A stretch of 60,000 nt of DNA from Cryptomeria japonica (lineage: Eukaryota; Streptophyta; Pinopsida; Cupressales; Cupressaceae), in the NCBI RefSeq assembly GCF_030272615.1, contig NC_081408.1, forward strand, positions 307,029,950 to 307,089,949. Direction: 5' to 3'. The translations under genes and the position numbers were made by a program. The notes under the pieces were generated by a model that did no database searches, was not told where the DNA came from, and worked only from the letters and a program-made list of their open reading frames with translations. Shown here piece by piece: positions 24,691 to 38,332 of this stretch (positions within the stretch are counted from its first letter, which is position 1; each line of letters starts with the position of its first letter).

Positions 24691-25491
24691 GTGTATGAGA
24701 AAAGTAAAGAAAGAATAATGTTTTTTAATTATTGCATGTGATAAATTTAGAAAATAAAATAAAAAAATTACTATTATTCTAAATTTAGGTTTTTTGTGAA
24801 AAAGCAATTGAACCTAGAATTTTAGTTTAAATAGGGGTTAGATCTTTATTTTAGTTACACACAGGGACACACAGGAACAGGTCAAGAATTTAGGTAAAGA
24901 AATTTATTGGAAGTTATTGAGGGGATTAGGGCTCTTCTACAGATTTCTTCCAGGAAAGCTATACCAGGTTGGATGATTTCTTAGTTGTGTGTTTTATTAA
25001 AAATATTTCTATTTGTCTCTGCTTGATGTGTGTGTAAAATAATTGTCAAATTCAAAACCCTCTTCTAGTGAATTTGAGTTTTGTTTTAAAATCCATGTCT
25101 GATGGGAATTTCTAATTTATGGGAAGTATGTAATTTTGAGAAAATTAAGGGAAATTATTATAGAAAATTTGTCAAATTTTAGGATGCATGGAAATTACAA
25201 GATTTGTGAGAAAAGGTATTTACCTGAGAAATGGTTTTTAATTACCTTAAGAAAATAAATTTAATTACACATTAAATTTATTTGGGTTAGTTAAATTTAA
25301 AAAAAATATATATTGTTCTTTTTATTATTTTACTTAAATTCTGTGAAAAGGGAATTATTGGAAAAATATTGTTTTTATTATTATTGTTAAAAATCTATTA
25401 AAAATATATATATTAAAAAAAAAATTTAAAAAAATTTAATTTATTAAATTATGTGGGGAGGCTATGCCTCTACCCATGCAACTCTACCTTT

Positions 25492-25650
25492 GGTAGTGGC
25501 TGCTGCCATAAGGCAACAGCGCCACCCAAGGGTAGCGGCTGCTGTCTTAGGACAGTAGCACTACCCAAAGGTAGCGGCTGCTGCCATAGGACAACAACGC
25601 TACCTAAGGGTAGCGTTAGCTGCCTATGGTAGCACCGCTACCTTGGTAGC
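25492..25650 (+). repeat. GC-rich tandem hairpin array, 4 units of about 40 bp
   Basis: Units start near 25492, 25531, 25570 and 25609. Each folds on itself: in unit 2, GGTAGCGGCTGCTGTC pairs with GACAGTAGCACTACC around a TTAG loop. The array is GC-rich in a very AT-rich setting. Unit 1 has GCTGCC/GGCAAC where unit 2 has GCTGTC/GACAGT, a paired change. Confidence 0.8.
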
Positions 25651-27432
25651 CTTCACAAGTTTGTTTTTAAAAAAAAAAAAATTAATTTTAATTCTAAATT
25701 TTAGTTTTTAATTTTATTTATTATTTTATTTGTTATTTAGTTTGTTTTTTAAAATAGAAAATAATAATAATAATAATAAATAAATAATAATAAAATAATA
25801 TTAATGTGTTAATATATATATATATATATATATATAGTTATTTTATTTTAATTGTCAATTTAAGAATAAAGAATTTAGAATTTAGTATTTTTATAATTTT
25901 AAATTCGATATACATATTGGAAATACATTAGGAGATTAATACATATGTAAATTTATTTTAAATCTTTTTGGACAAATGACAAGATGGATGTTTTTCGTAT
26001 TAAATAGTTGTAAATTCTTGTTATCTAGAAATTCGTAAATTGCATGTTATTTATGCTTTGGCTGTTTTTAAGGAAAGATTGCCTGTAATAGGATCTTGCA
26101 TATATTGTGTTCTCAGTCAAGTTTTATTTCATTGCAATTTTGGTTAAATTGTCATTGTGTCCTATGTTATTATTTCTCCTAGACCAGGTGTTGTTGTATA
26201 ACCTATTTGATATGAGCCATTGTGTGTTTTTGTCCAAATGGTCAATCTTGGGTTGGTATTTGTGTATCCTTCACCTGTGCTTGTCAGGATTGTTTATGGT
26301 TGCCTGTTTCGCCATAGAGTTCTCGTAGAGAGAAACATTTCCTGTTAGTGTCCTAGGAGAGATAATGGCTTTCGAGCGGGGGTCGTGCTCGAAGTGGATA
26401 ACAGGATAACCTGTCGAAAGTTAGTTAAAAAGTGATAACCTAATAATTGATTAGGGGGTGGGTAGATTAAATATTAATTAAGATAAATGTGCCTCGTGCA
26501 TAGGTGAGTGCTTGTACAGGGCTCATAATGTTACGAGAAGGCCTGGAATGGCAAACTTACCACCTTGTCTTCACGAAAGGATTGGTAGGGTCCGCATGAG
26601 ACTTAGTTGGAACCGGAGGCTCGGGAGAGGTTACCAGGAGAAACCTGAGTATGGGGGTCGGGACCTATGGAGGTTGTACCATGGTAACCATCAAGCTATG
26701 TGATGACACTCTTTTCTTAGAGTCACTAGTGTTTTGTGAGTTGTGTTACATGGATGGTTGCAGGGTCTTGTAGTCCTTTTGTACTTGTCTTACTTTGCTT
26801 GCTTGAGGGTTTCTACTATCTCCTAGCACGGTGGGGTGGTTCCATTTCGAGATCACATGGTCGAGTGGTAGTGCCACTTCCCATCGGATGTTCTGGATTG
26901 TATCTTCAGGAGAGGAAAGGCTTTGCTGGTGTTTCTTGGATCGTGGTTTATGTACCAGCTCTTGTTCGAGATCATTGTTCAGTTGAGACCGTGTGGTCAT
27001 TGTATCAAACTTTTATGTAACCTTGATATTGTATCTTTGTAACCAGTGGTATTATTGGAAGCCATGTATTTATGGATATTGTAATATTATTATGTCAGTG
27101 AAATGAATGTTATTGTTCTGATCTTATGTTTAAATGATTTATGGAAATTGGATACATTGGAATACTTTTATATCTTTGTTTTGGATGTATGTGTAGTTTT
27201 AAACTTAAGTTTTCAATTTATCTAATTGAATGGATTAACTGTGGTGTTAATATAATCTATGAAATTATCTTCGTTGGTTACCCTTAGGAAAACATATGAT
27301 AGACTTCCGTTGTGTTGATAAACGTGCAATGGTTTTAGTTAGTGCACTTAGTCTTTAACAAAAAAAAAAATTATTTCACCCTTTAGTTGCCTAGCTATGT
27401 TGTTTTCCTTTAGGGTTCCTAGGGGGCATTAC

Positions 27433-30400
27433 ATATTATCTATTTAATATTGATTTCTTGATAGAAATTTATTTGACTTATATGGTTACATAATTAATTC
27501 ATTAAGTTTTGAATTCTAATGTCATTACATAATTAATTCATGATGCACATTTTAATGTTTTTAATTCATGTTCCATGACCTCTAACAAGTCCTTATAGTA
27601 TAACTATGCCACCCCGAGGAGATGGAGATAGGGAGAGTGACTATTTATGTGACATTTTTTAAACTTTGTGTTTATTTATGGAATTTGGATTCTTTATTAG
27701 CTATGTGATGGATGTTGATTTAAAATACATATGTGATGGATTACATGTGACATTTTTTGAACTTTGTGTTTATTTATAGAATGTGGATTCTTTATTACGT
27801 ATGTGATGGATGGTGATATATGATACATATGTGATGGATTACATGTTTATGATGACACATATGTGATTCTAATTATGATGCTCAATTACATATATGATGA
27901 TACATCATGTGATGCTTATGATGCTTATGATACATATGTATTTATTGTTTATCAACTTACAAATGTAATGCTTATGATGCTCAATTGATGGTGTTGATTT
28001 CATGTATATATTTTGTGTGATGTCATCACCCTTGGTGGGAATAAGTCATTGACTACAAACATCGTCAACCCTTTAGTTGAGGATCCTGCATAGTGGTGCA
28101 GGAGCACCTAGCCTTCATTTCATCACCAGTTTGATAGCAGGTTTGATTTTTGTTTATTTTGAGTTGGAAAGGTTGTTTAAGTGTTTTTGAGTTGTTCTAA
28201 GTTGTTTGGATGAGTTTTGAACTCATTGTGTGGTCATGTTTCCTGTTTTCATCTTTTTGCTCCAAGTTGCCAGTTTGGAGTTGCCTAGCAAAATGTTGTA
28301 AAAAGTGAGTTTTTAATGTGTTTTTGTTTTGAAAATGTTTATACATGTTTTGTGCTTGGTTTTTAGGTGTGATTAGTGTTCTTAGGTGTTTTGTAGTCTT
28401 TGAGATCAACCTTGCATCATCTAGGCATCAAAAGTTGTCATTTAGACATCAAAATGTCAAATTTAAGTGCTCTTGGACATGTACCTATCCGTACAGGAGG
28501 ATAACTAACTTGTAGAAGTATTTATTCTCCTAATTTTACCATTTTAAGGGTTGATAATTCAGATTTATCAAGCATTTTACAAGTTTGCACTACTTTTTAC
28601 CTTGTTTTCCCTATGTTTTGACTCCATGTGAGCAGCAGTCCGTACACCTGCTGTACGTGGTTGTACTATTTTTGCATTTTCCAGTTCTATTATGTTTTCT
28701 GAAGCTTTCCCCTTTGGTGGCATTGAATTTCATTGAGTTTTGAGTTTTGTGCAAAATTATTTAGTTTTGACAGTTTCACTGCCTTGTCTAGGAAATTGGC
28801 AAGGATGCTTGACCAACTTGGCTTCTTGAAGCCCTAAATGTTCATGGCTTCTCAAGAACTAGTTGGTCAACTTGTAAGATATGTATATACATGTTTTTCT
28901 TTCCAAAATGCAGGTGTAAGAAGTTTTGTGGCCATGGAGCCCTAGGCAAGTGTGCCATTTGGCTAGGGTCTTTGAAGAAATTTGATGTTTTGCTCTTCTA
29001 TAGAAAATGCATTTATCAGATGGACAGACTTGCTTTGATGTTTAAGGTTGTATGTCAAGGAAAAGAGGCTTTCTAAGCCATAATGAGGATGATTTCATTT
29101 TTAGTTTGTGAAAATAATGTAAAAGACAACGAGTCACTATTTTGGAGTTAATTTCCTTTCACTTGCTTACTCTCCACCATACATTGGAGTTTGTAAAGCA
29201 TTGTACCTCTCTCTATTTGTTTGCAAACAAGATCAGGGAATGGTTTTTGACCCTACCCATGGGTCTTGAGGTTGCCAAAGATCAATTAATGATCCTTTAG
29301 GCAAGGTTGTAATGCCCAGCTGGCTATCACAGTCATTTATGACTGATTTTTGTATTCTTGGTTGATTGGTTTTTGTAATCTTCCTCTTCCAAGTGGCAGG
29401 TATAAAGGACATCAAGCATCCAAAGATAGAGTATTGCTAAAATGCACTAATCAGACCTTCAATAAGAATCTTGACAGTGTAAAGTGCAGGTCTAAAGTGA
29501 AAAACAGTGAGAAGGCAAAAATGCAGTCATAATTTCCTTGACAGTGAACAACTCTTTGTTTGTAATTGCCTAATGCCTTTTGTGCAGGGCTATTGTGATA
29601 CTTTTTTGTCTCTAATGATAGAAATGTTCTCATGTTTTAGAATGTAATTGGTTTTCATACTAAATAAGTGTTTGTAGACAGCAATAATGGAAAAGTTGTC
29701 AATGTTGCATGCTCCTTATGAGCAACTTTTGTAAATCTTGTTTTCTAACCCTTGGAAGGTGTAAAAACTGTCTTTTCATGGCCTAATTAGCATGTAACAT
29801 GGTAGAACCAAGTTTGTATGGTTCATATTGAAGGTCTCCAACTTGTTAGTCAATATTTGCCACCAAAACCCCTACAAACCCTCCTTTTTGCACCCATTTT
29901 TGGGACAGTCATGGAGAAGGCTTAATGGACCTTAAAACTCAAAAAATCTTCAAGAACTCCCAAAAGGGTATCCATATATGAGATTATTTTAGCTTGGAAG
30001 TCCATCGTTGGAGTAGGGTGAGCACAAAACCCCAAAAAGAGGGCTAATTCCTTGTAGCCCGTTTCAGGCCTCAAAATTAGTTTTTTGTCAAATCGGGTAC
30101 ACAAATGGAGGATGTAAAGCCTAAAACCCATCAAATCCAGTTGAGACAAGTTGTTCTTGCATACATTTAGCATATTTGGTGAGGTAGACTCCATAAGTTG
30201 GTTTGTAGCACTTGTGAAGGATCACTACACTCCAGAATGTAGAAGGCCAAAGACATCCATGGGAGTAAAACTTGACACAAACTTGTAAACCAACAAAAGG
30301 AGACCTTGGGTAGTCAGAGAACAGATCAAGATAGAGGAAATGAATTCCAAATGAGAGAGTAAGGTGTTAGATTATGAAGCCAAAAACTATGGAGCTGAAG

Positions 30401-31041
30401 CCTTTGAGTAACCAAGAAGAGTTTGACTTAGGGAGGTGGATCAAGGAGAGTTGCTAGGTTGTTTATAAACCTCTTGCACTCTGATTTTGGTGACTACACC
30501 TTGAAACCAGCAAGGACCTATCACTGAGTAAACATACAAGCCACTTGGGCAACCTTCTTGCATTACCTCCCTATCACATAGTCTACATAAAGTAAAGGTA
30601 AGGAAATAAAAAAATTACAATGATTATGATGACAACATTTTTTTTTATTTAATACTCTTTTTGTCTACAAAGTTCATGTTGTTCATGTTGTGTACTATGT
30701 AATTTTTAGCTAACATAAGATAATTGAATTACATGTGTAGGAACCTGAACCCCTTTGACGAGGATCCTGCACAGTCTCATGGATCAACAGGTATAAGTCA
30801 ATACACCCTATAGAAACAAATTATTTTAAAAAAATTACTTGGAAAACAAACTTCCTCAATTTTTGAAACCTCGACATTAGCAGAAAATATAATACAATTA
30901 TCAACACTTGAAGCCCTAGTTGGACTTATTCAAATTTTACTCTCAACATCAACTTTAGGGTCGACTTCTTCATCAACATTACGCTCATTTGCAAAATATC
31001 TCTCTGATTACCAACTAACTCTCTCATTTGATGGAGTGCAG
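27433..31041. other. intergenic or intronic DNA, no gene identified
   Basis: A stretch near 27640-27990 is rich in TGTGATGGATTACATGTGA-like degenerate repeats. GAGGATCCTGCA occurs at 28080 and again at 30759. The remaining sequence (28100-30700) is T-rich with short chance frames only. The last 200 bp probably form an intron or leader of the next gene, which begins after a TGCAG acceptor at 31041. Confidence 0.45.
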
Positions 31042-34000
31042 GTACCACCAAATAGGTATTTGTCAGATGTGTCTTCCTTGAGTGAGGGAAATGCAAGAAT
31101 GGAAAATGAAAGTGAGGCATGTAGTAGGTCTACAATAGGAAGATCAACTAGAGGTCAAAAGATTCGAAGAAAATTCAATAAACGTGTGAAATTTTTCCTT
31201 GCTCAAGGGGGGTCGTGTTCTTATGATGATGAGACCAAAGGCGACATTGAGGTACCCTTGAGGTACAAACATCTACAGAAATAATGGGTACCCAAGGAAC
31301 TTCCTCTAATAAACATCGATTTTTCTTTTAACGATAGGATATATCGCATAGCACCTTCGTCGTTACATGGTTTGGGCCTATTTTCCATGGACGGCATAAA
31401 GGTTTGTTATAACAAAGTTGTTGAATTGATGGAGTTTGTCGGACCTTGTTACAATCACAATAATTGGATGCAGATTGTTCGATATAAAAAAAAGTATGCG
31501 TAGGTATGCGCTGTCAGCAAATTATAAACAACATAAAGATAATGATCAAAGTAAATGAGTGGTTGTATACATTGATGGAAGACCAAAAGCAACATGGAAT
31601 ATTGTAGGTTTTATAAATAGTACGAGACCTGGTTCAACTAATAAACAACCCAATTGCATATTTGAGGCACGCGAGGGAAATCATGTATCTGTATGTGCGA
31701 TAAAATCAATAAGTGCAGGGGAAGAGCTGCTAATCGATTACAATTTGAATCATATAGATACAAACAAAGTTACTATCATGGGGGTGGTACATACTATATA
31801 CCATTTAGATTAACCAACCTCCAATTAATGACTCCAATATACCATTTTATTATGAATTTTTTTGGCTAAGTCTATTGGTTTAATTTCACTAACGTTTTTA
31901 TATTTTTTTCTTTGTCACATGATGACATGAATCCATCACATAGCACATACAAAGATGTAGGTCGCGACACTTCTACCGAGTAGGTAAACCTCATTGTAAT
32001 TGTACAAATTAGATAGAAGCAAACTATTACATTATTATGTTCTTTTTTTGAATGCTTTAGACTAATTTTGTAATTGTTAATGATATTCTTGTCACAGACG
32101 GATGTTCGGGGAAAGGGAAAGGGAGATGCAGTACTTGAGCACCTCCCTAGGGATGTGGACTCAACAGGATTAAGTGATGATGACCCTGGAAATTCCACAA
32201 ACCTTATGGAATTGATAAAAAAGTCAATTAGAAAAAGTGGTAGAAAGATTGTTCCTTTGGCATCCGTGGAGCCTCAGACTGACGAGATATGAGAGAGGGT
32301 GCAAAAATTGATTCGGACAATAGAAAACTTGCAAGTAAGTAGTAATGAAAGCTATAATTATAACAAAAATTCAATAATGGTTTATGTTTTATACTCTTTT
32401 ATGTCATTAACTAAAATATGTATGTGTTGTTTTTACAACAATTTATGCGTCCTCATGAAACTGGAGGCCATAATCAGCGTGTTGCAGGTAGCTCAGGTGA
32501 TGATGATTTTCTTGGCTTATCACTTTGAGTACCCAAAATACATCATATTTTATACTATCAATGTTCATAATAAAGGTCCATCGTTGTTTACAATTCTTGC
32601 ACTTTTCATATATTTAATGTATTATTCTTCAGGTGTTGTCAATGTTCCTGTGCAAATGTCATCGGCGCCTCATCAGAGGTTAGACCCACCTGTATTGCTG
32701 ACTGCAATGTCAGCAACACGCAGCATGCAGACATCCTCTACTGCATGTTATATTGGCCCGCCTACTATTGGTAGATCCCCCTTTTTCTCTATCTTCTGTT
32801 ATGTGTTTATTTCCCTTCAAGCGTTCTTTGTTGGGGGAATTTCATAGTGGATTAATTTTTTGCAGCAGGAGATGCACATGAGGATGCGCCAGAGGCAACT
32901 ACTGCTGATAACATACCATCATTTCTTGGATCTTCTCGTATTTCTAGTACAGGAATGTTGCAGGCCACATTGGTGATGAGCGATGAAGAAATGGTTCCCT
33001 TAAAGATACAGAAGGATCCAGGTAATTTAAAATTATTATTATATATAGTCTAATTGTAATTTACTTTTTGATCACTCGTTTTGGACTAATGATCCTATGA
33101 ATTTTTTGCAGGAAATGATATTTTTTATAAAAATCTTAATGGCATTGCATTGCAGATATTTGGGCCCACCATACGTAAAAGGTGGAACATCATATGTCAA
33201 CTAACCCTAATCCACTATTTTGATTTCATATCATTGCTAGAATAGTTTTCCTTTGATCCATTTCTTGAACTATAATAAATGTAGCTTCAGTTCATTTATG
33301 AATCTAACAGGTTTGTTTTTGCTTTAAAAGGTGGAATGACCAAGAAAAAAAGGTTAAAAGATGAATTAACAAACCATATGGTTGAGTGGTTTGGAAATGA
33401 CACCTTTAACAAAACCAAGCTCCTTGAAAAAGATAGCACATATCTAAAGTATGTGAGGGACCAATACAGGACCCATTTAGAGAACAACGTAAAGTACGAT
33501 GTCCCCCCATGATTCCAGAGAGAGAGTGGAAGGAGCTGATTTTGGATGCCAAGGAGAGAATTGAAAGGAAAAAAGGAAATACACCAACAGATGCCAAAAG
33601 AAGGTATGGGATATTATTAAGAATTTAATTATGTACACTTGCTGCACGAATTGTAAGTATCTGTAAATGAAATATCGCATCAAAATATTTATTAATTGCA
33701 AACAATTTTTTTTTTATCAAACAATGCAAGCGAAATTCATGATACCAAGCAAAAATGTAGGGCTCTGAATTCAATAGAGTGCCTAGAGAAGATGAGAAGA
33801 GAATTGCCTACCAGCAAGGCTATACAGTCATGGTTGATCAGCTACGAGAATTGAGTGGGCAAACACAAGATTCTGGTGCATCCGTCACAGAGGTATATAA
33901 GCTAAATGAAAATTATTTTAAATTGAATACTTTACCTGCAATAATCTAATCGATGTTGAGTTCCAACATAAAGTGACTATATTTGTTTTAAATAAGCAAG

Positions 34001-34688
34001 CAATGATAACAATGTGCATGACATTGGAATGCAGTGTGCTAATCGTGAAACACCACTTGCACATGAAGGTCCTGATGTGCATCCCAGTAGAGGACGTATT
34101 CATTTGCTATTCAAATTTATTTATGTAATTATTAATACAATTAAACATCTTAATTTATAATTAGAGTAGTAATTAATGTAACCTTTTTTCTTAATATTTT
34201 AGAGCATGTAGTCGGTGGTGACCAAGTGGAGCATGATCTGGGGACACAACATCAGGAATGTGATGTTCCCCAATCAGGTAAAGAGGACCACTGTCATTCC
34301 TTTAAACAAATTTAATTGCAATTGGTGTTCAACATTAATGTAACCTGTAGTATTTCAACTCCAAAGGATCTAGAGGTTGTTCAGCATGTTGAGGTTGAGG
34401 CTAGACAAAATGATGTGGCCCCATCAGGTAAAGAGCGCAACAGTTTTGCTCTCAAAATTAATGAAATACTTGTAACATTAATAAAAAAATATTTTGAATT
34501 TAACCCATTTCTTTGTTATTGCAGAGGACCCCCCTTCGCTTCAGCGTCCTCATCCTCAGTACAGGACTAGGCATACATCGAGATCACGAGCAGAGGGCAG
34601 AACAATTGAAGACGGGGGAAATGATGAAGAAAACGATATTCCACTCAGTCTTTTCATAGCTTCAAAGAAAAAACAAAAAAAGAAATGA
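31042..34688 (+). pseudogene. multi-exon gene with SET-like domain and transposon-type C-terminal region
   Basis: At least eleven GT..AG-bounded exons can be followed to a stop at 34686-34688. The first (31042 to about 31800) carries a SET-like domain: HGLGLFS, then GFINSTRPGSTNKQPNC, then ISAGEELLIDYN, matching the Gly-rich start, the NHxxxPN-like site and the GEELxxDYN end of SET methyltransferases. Later segments (about 32098-32334, 32634-32770, 32867-33020, 33112-33170) are Ser/Pro/Asp-rich. The segment 33331-33604 (DELTNHMVEWFGNDTF.. REWKELILDAKERIERKKGN) resembles DNA-binding regions of plant transposon proteins. The last exon (34525-34688) ends in KKKQKKK, a likely nuclear signal. Damage: stops at 31282 and 32290, frameshifts in the A7 tract near 31487 and the C tract near 33505, and a stop just before 31559. 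Role in a CACTA-like element is inferred from position only. Confidence 0.6.
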
Positions 34689-35950
34689 TTGTAATCTACC
34701 TTATTTGATAATGACTGATTTTTATGTGTTAATGAATGTAATTATGTGCTAATGAATGGTTATGAATGATGTGTTAATTAATATTGATGAATATTGCATT
34801 TTAATTAATGTTAATCAATGTTATGTGTTAATGAACCTTATGCGATATTAATGAATGGATGTTATATTTTATTAATGGTAGAATCGATGAATGAATGAAT
34901 GTTATATGTTAATGGGGAATTTAGAGTGATGTTGGGGGGGGGGGGGGAGAGGGGCCAAATGAGCTTCCACCTTCACGTGGTTGGCCCTGTTAAGTAGAGA
35001 ATATTAAACTATTCTCGAAACCAAGTGAAGATCAATAAGATAACACACTTTTCAATATTTCATTATGTTGCATAGTTAATCTTATTGAATAACGTATATT
35101 GACTCTTAATTGCAGGGTCCAACAGAGCCAACACGAACAACAACACCACAAGTTGATGGGTATAATGAACTCCCATATTGTCTTGTATGTACACTAACAA
35201 TATGAGTTACTTCTAGTGTTGATGTCCATGGCCGGACTGCAAAAGTTATGAATATGCCTTATCCTTGTAAGTTTTTTTATTACTCGACATTTTCTTTAGC
35301 ATTTTTAAATTTTCCTTATCATTTTAAGTCTAACCACTTTTATATGGAATTTATTGTTCTAGTTTTTATTAATTGATTCCATGGTTGCTCTATGTGAGGA
35401 TTATTATGACTATATGCTGCTATTACTTGGTGATTCATATGGACTATTATTTAGGCATTCTCCTTATCACTGTTGTATGATCTGCATGGTTGCTATCTTA
35501 TATTTGTCAACCAATCTTAGATTTTCCCTCGATGATCATGTATTTTCTTGCTATTTGTATTCCCCATAATTTGAGTCTTTCTCATACTATTTTTTATACA
35601 CTTTCTCATCACCTAGACTAATGCATAAAGTTCTATCATAAGCTAGATAGTCCCTCATTGTTGAAAAGAAAACCTTTGAATAGTAGCATACTATTTTACC
35701 ATTTTATAACAAGATGGCTCCCATGACATCCTTAGTAGCATTTGTGTAAGCTTCAATGAGCAACAAATAATTAGGTAAGGTCAACATTGGAGCATTGTGA
35801 TGTAGTGCATGAAAATTATATTGTCAAACATAATTGAGAATATTCAGAGCATGATTCTGCTAGCCTGTTGGACGAACCTGGTTTAACAACTACTCAGTTA
35901 GAACTAATGATTCAGCCCTCTTCTTAAATAAATCAAAAATTGAATTGATC
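34689..35950. other. intergenic DNA, partly simple repeat
   Basis: A degenerate GTGTTAATGAATG repeat occupies about 34720-34910 and a poly-G run lies at 34936-34948. The rest is AT-rich with no gene. The frame at 35381-35569 is not supported. Confidence 0.5.
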
Positions 35951-37260
35951 TGGCCAGCATTGCATTCTTATGAGTATGCCTTTAACTGCTAAGTGTCTAA
36001 TATGTTTTGAGCATGCCTACTCCATGGGTGTTTTATATGTACACTTCCCTCATGTATACCTTGTGCTTGCACCATGTCTCCCATGTGTCTAGCATATGTG
36101 TTTTATATCGTTTGTGTATTTGTGTTACTTCATGAATGAGATGTTTTCAGATGTCTATTCCATGAATACCTCTCTCTTGTATGCTCCATGATCAATGTGT
36201 CTTCAACATGTCCACTCCATGAGAACCTTTCTCATATATGCTTCTTGTACCTTATGTGTATTTATGTATTACTTCATGGTTTACATGTATGATTCATGCC
36301 TTGCATGTATTCATATGTATGGTTTGTGCTTTACATAGTTCCTTCATGCCTTATGAGCTTTACTTCATGCCTTGCATATATTCATGTATGTTGATTCTTT
36401 GCTTACATGTATCCATTATCTTATGCCTTATGTGTACACTTCACATCTTATGGTATTTATGTATACTTTATGCTACGTGTATGCACATCTTATGTTATTT
36501 ATGTATACTTTTTGCTACATGTATGTTGCATGCCTTAAGTGAATTTATGCGTACACTTCATGCTTTACATGTATTTGTGCCTCATGTGTACACTCTATGT
36601 TTTGCATGAATGCTTCTTGCCCCAAGTATATTCATGTGTATGCTCTATATGTATTCTTTATGTTTTATGTGAATACTTCATGCTTTAAGTGCATCCATGT
36701 GCCTCATGTATATTACTCTTAAATGCATGTTTTATGTATATATAACTGATAAATTGTGGATATTAATGTGTTTGTTGTGTCTTCAACATGATTTCCTCAT
36801 TGTATGATTTATAAGTGTACTTTTTCATATATGCATTGTACCTTAGGGGGTATTTGTGTGTATTACTTCATGTCTCGCGTGGATGCTTCATGCTCTTGCC
36901 TTGCGTGTAACAATATGTATGTTTCATGACTTAAGAGAATTCATGCTCTACATATATTCAAGTGTATGCTTTATGACTTCAGTGGATTCATTCGGATGCC
37001 TCATGCTTTGTGTATGATTCCTGCTTTATGCGTTAAGTATATTCACAAGTATGCTTCATGATTTAAGTATTCATTGTATGCTTCATAATTCAAGTGTATT
37101 CATTTGTATGCTTCATGCTTCAAGGTATTCATTTAATGTATGTCTTATGACTCATGTGTATTCATTTGTATTCATGTTTCGAGTGTATTCTTCATGCTCC
37201 ATGCACAACATGTGTGCTTAAGTGAATTCATTGACACTCTACGTATTACAATGAACATCT
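35951..37260 (+). repeat. long array of degenerate short repeats
   Basis: About 1.3 kb composed of variants of TTCATGTGTATGCTTCATGC with no fixed period. The 123-codon frame at 36238-36609 (Cys/Leu/Met/His-rich) is a by-product of the repeat. The same type of sequence reappears at 42360-42560, on the other side of the ORF unit. Confidence 0.75.
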
Positions 37261-38332
37261 TGTTAGCATATAATTTTTCAAATTAATTATGCTCTTAAAA
37301 TGTTGTTCTCCTCTATTTCTTGGTTTTATACATTGAACACTCTTTATCATGAGAATAGTTACTACTAGATTTTTTATGCAGGGATGATCTCACAACATCA
37401 GTCCTCTTTTATCTATGATTCGTCTCCTGATATTCAACCATCAGATGGGTGACTAAGGAGTGGCACTGAGTTGGGATAAGACAACTGAGGTTTATTTGGG
37501 AGCTAAACCTGTCAAACAAATCCTAAAGTGATCAGAAATGTAAGAGGGCAATTGAATTTCAGTTTTCATAGGTTTTCATCTCGACAAATTTGATTAGGAA
37601 GAGCATGATCTATGTGATATTTCAGATGTTAAGCTTTTAAGAGGTTTTTGTTTATATATAACACTGTAAGAAATGATATTTCATTAAGATAAGTATGTTT
37701 GGTTATAGAAAAAGGCTTATTTGTTCATCGATGTAACTTACCCCGAAGAAGGCTTATTAGCAAAGCCATTGAGAAGACATGAGTTATGCAAAAGGAAATA
37801 AGCTATCTCGATACTCGATGGGTCTATCAGGAAGACATACATTGATATATTCATAATAAAACACTATCGGCAAACAGTTACAAGCCATCGAGCTAACCTA
37901 AGTAATCGGGATGTGGCTTGACAGGCTATACTGATACCCGATGGAAACATAAAAGAAAAGGTTCATCGGGGAAGAAACAATCATCGGTACAAGGTGATAA
38001 GGGCTATACCGATACCTGATGGAAACATTGGTAAAACACATGTTGATAAAATAACTCAGAACAAAATGTTTTTGTGGTGCCAAGGAAATATTTCATTGGA
38101 AAAGTAATACCGACAAGTTGTTGCAAAGTTCTTTCAAACTGAAACCAGAAGCGACCTGTATTTAATGCTCTCAATTGAATTGGTGGCTCACATGAGGCTA
38201 ATCAAAAACTTGATCGGGAAATAAAAGCACATGAATAGAGAATTATGTTCATAACTATTCACACAGCGTATCTTCTTCAAGTAGATAACATAATTGAATA
38301 ACTAGGGCTAAGAAATCTTCACAATTGCAGAA
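37261..38332. other. leader-like region before the long ORF
   Basis: Non-coding. GGCTATACNGATACCNGATGG occurs twice (37920 and 38008), with further CGATGGGT/CATCGG echoes in 37740-38060. TATTTAATGCTC near 38158 could be a promoter, and CAATTGCAG just before 38332 resembles a splice acceptor. Confidence 0.4.

Larger units (their letters stand above)
24060..27432 (+). repeat. LTR-like, AT-rich region (boundaries uncertain)
   Basis: Non-coding DNA with promoter-like TTTAAATAGGGG at about 24826 followed by an ACACACAGGGACACACAGG leader, and an ending TTCCTAGGGGGCATTACA at 27432 of the kind seen at LTR ends. It contains a tandem repeat at 24488-24690, a GC-rich hairpin array at 25492-25650, a (TA)n run near 25813-25837 and A/T homopolymers. 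I could not find a matching start or a target-site duplication, so the LTR call is inference. Confidence 0.35.

Noticed and set aside
26512-27020. Overlapping frames of 60-94 codons on both strands
   Set aside because: No domain, no splice context and both strands equally open; the region looks like LTR or leader DNA.
34936-34948. Poly-G run as a functional quadruplex site
   Set aside because: A single homopolymer between decayed genes, with no supporting context.
36238-36609. 123-codon Cys/Leu/His/Met-rich membrane-like frame
   Set aside because: It is wholly composed of the degenerate TTCATGTGTATGC repeat; the hydrophobic look comes from base composition.
37663-37682. CACTGTAAGAAATG as a CACTA-type terminal repeat
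   Set aside because: No inverted partner was found upstream of 19.4 kb, and the fourth and fifth bases of the usual CACTA start do not fit.
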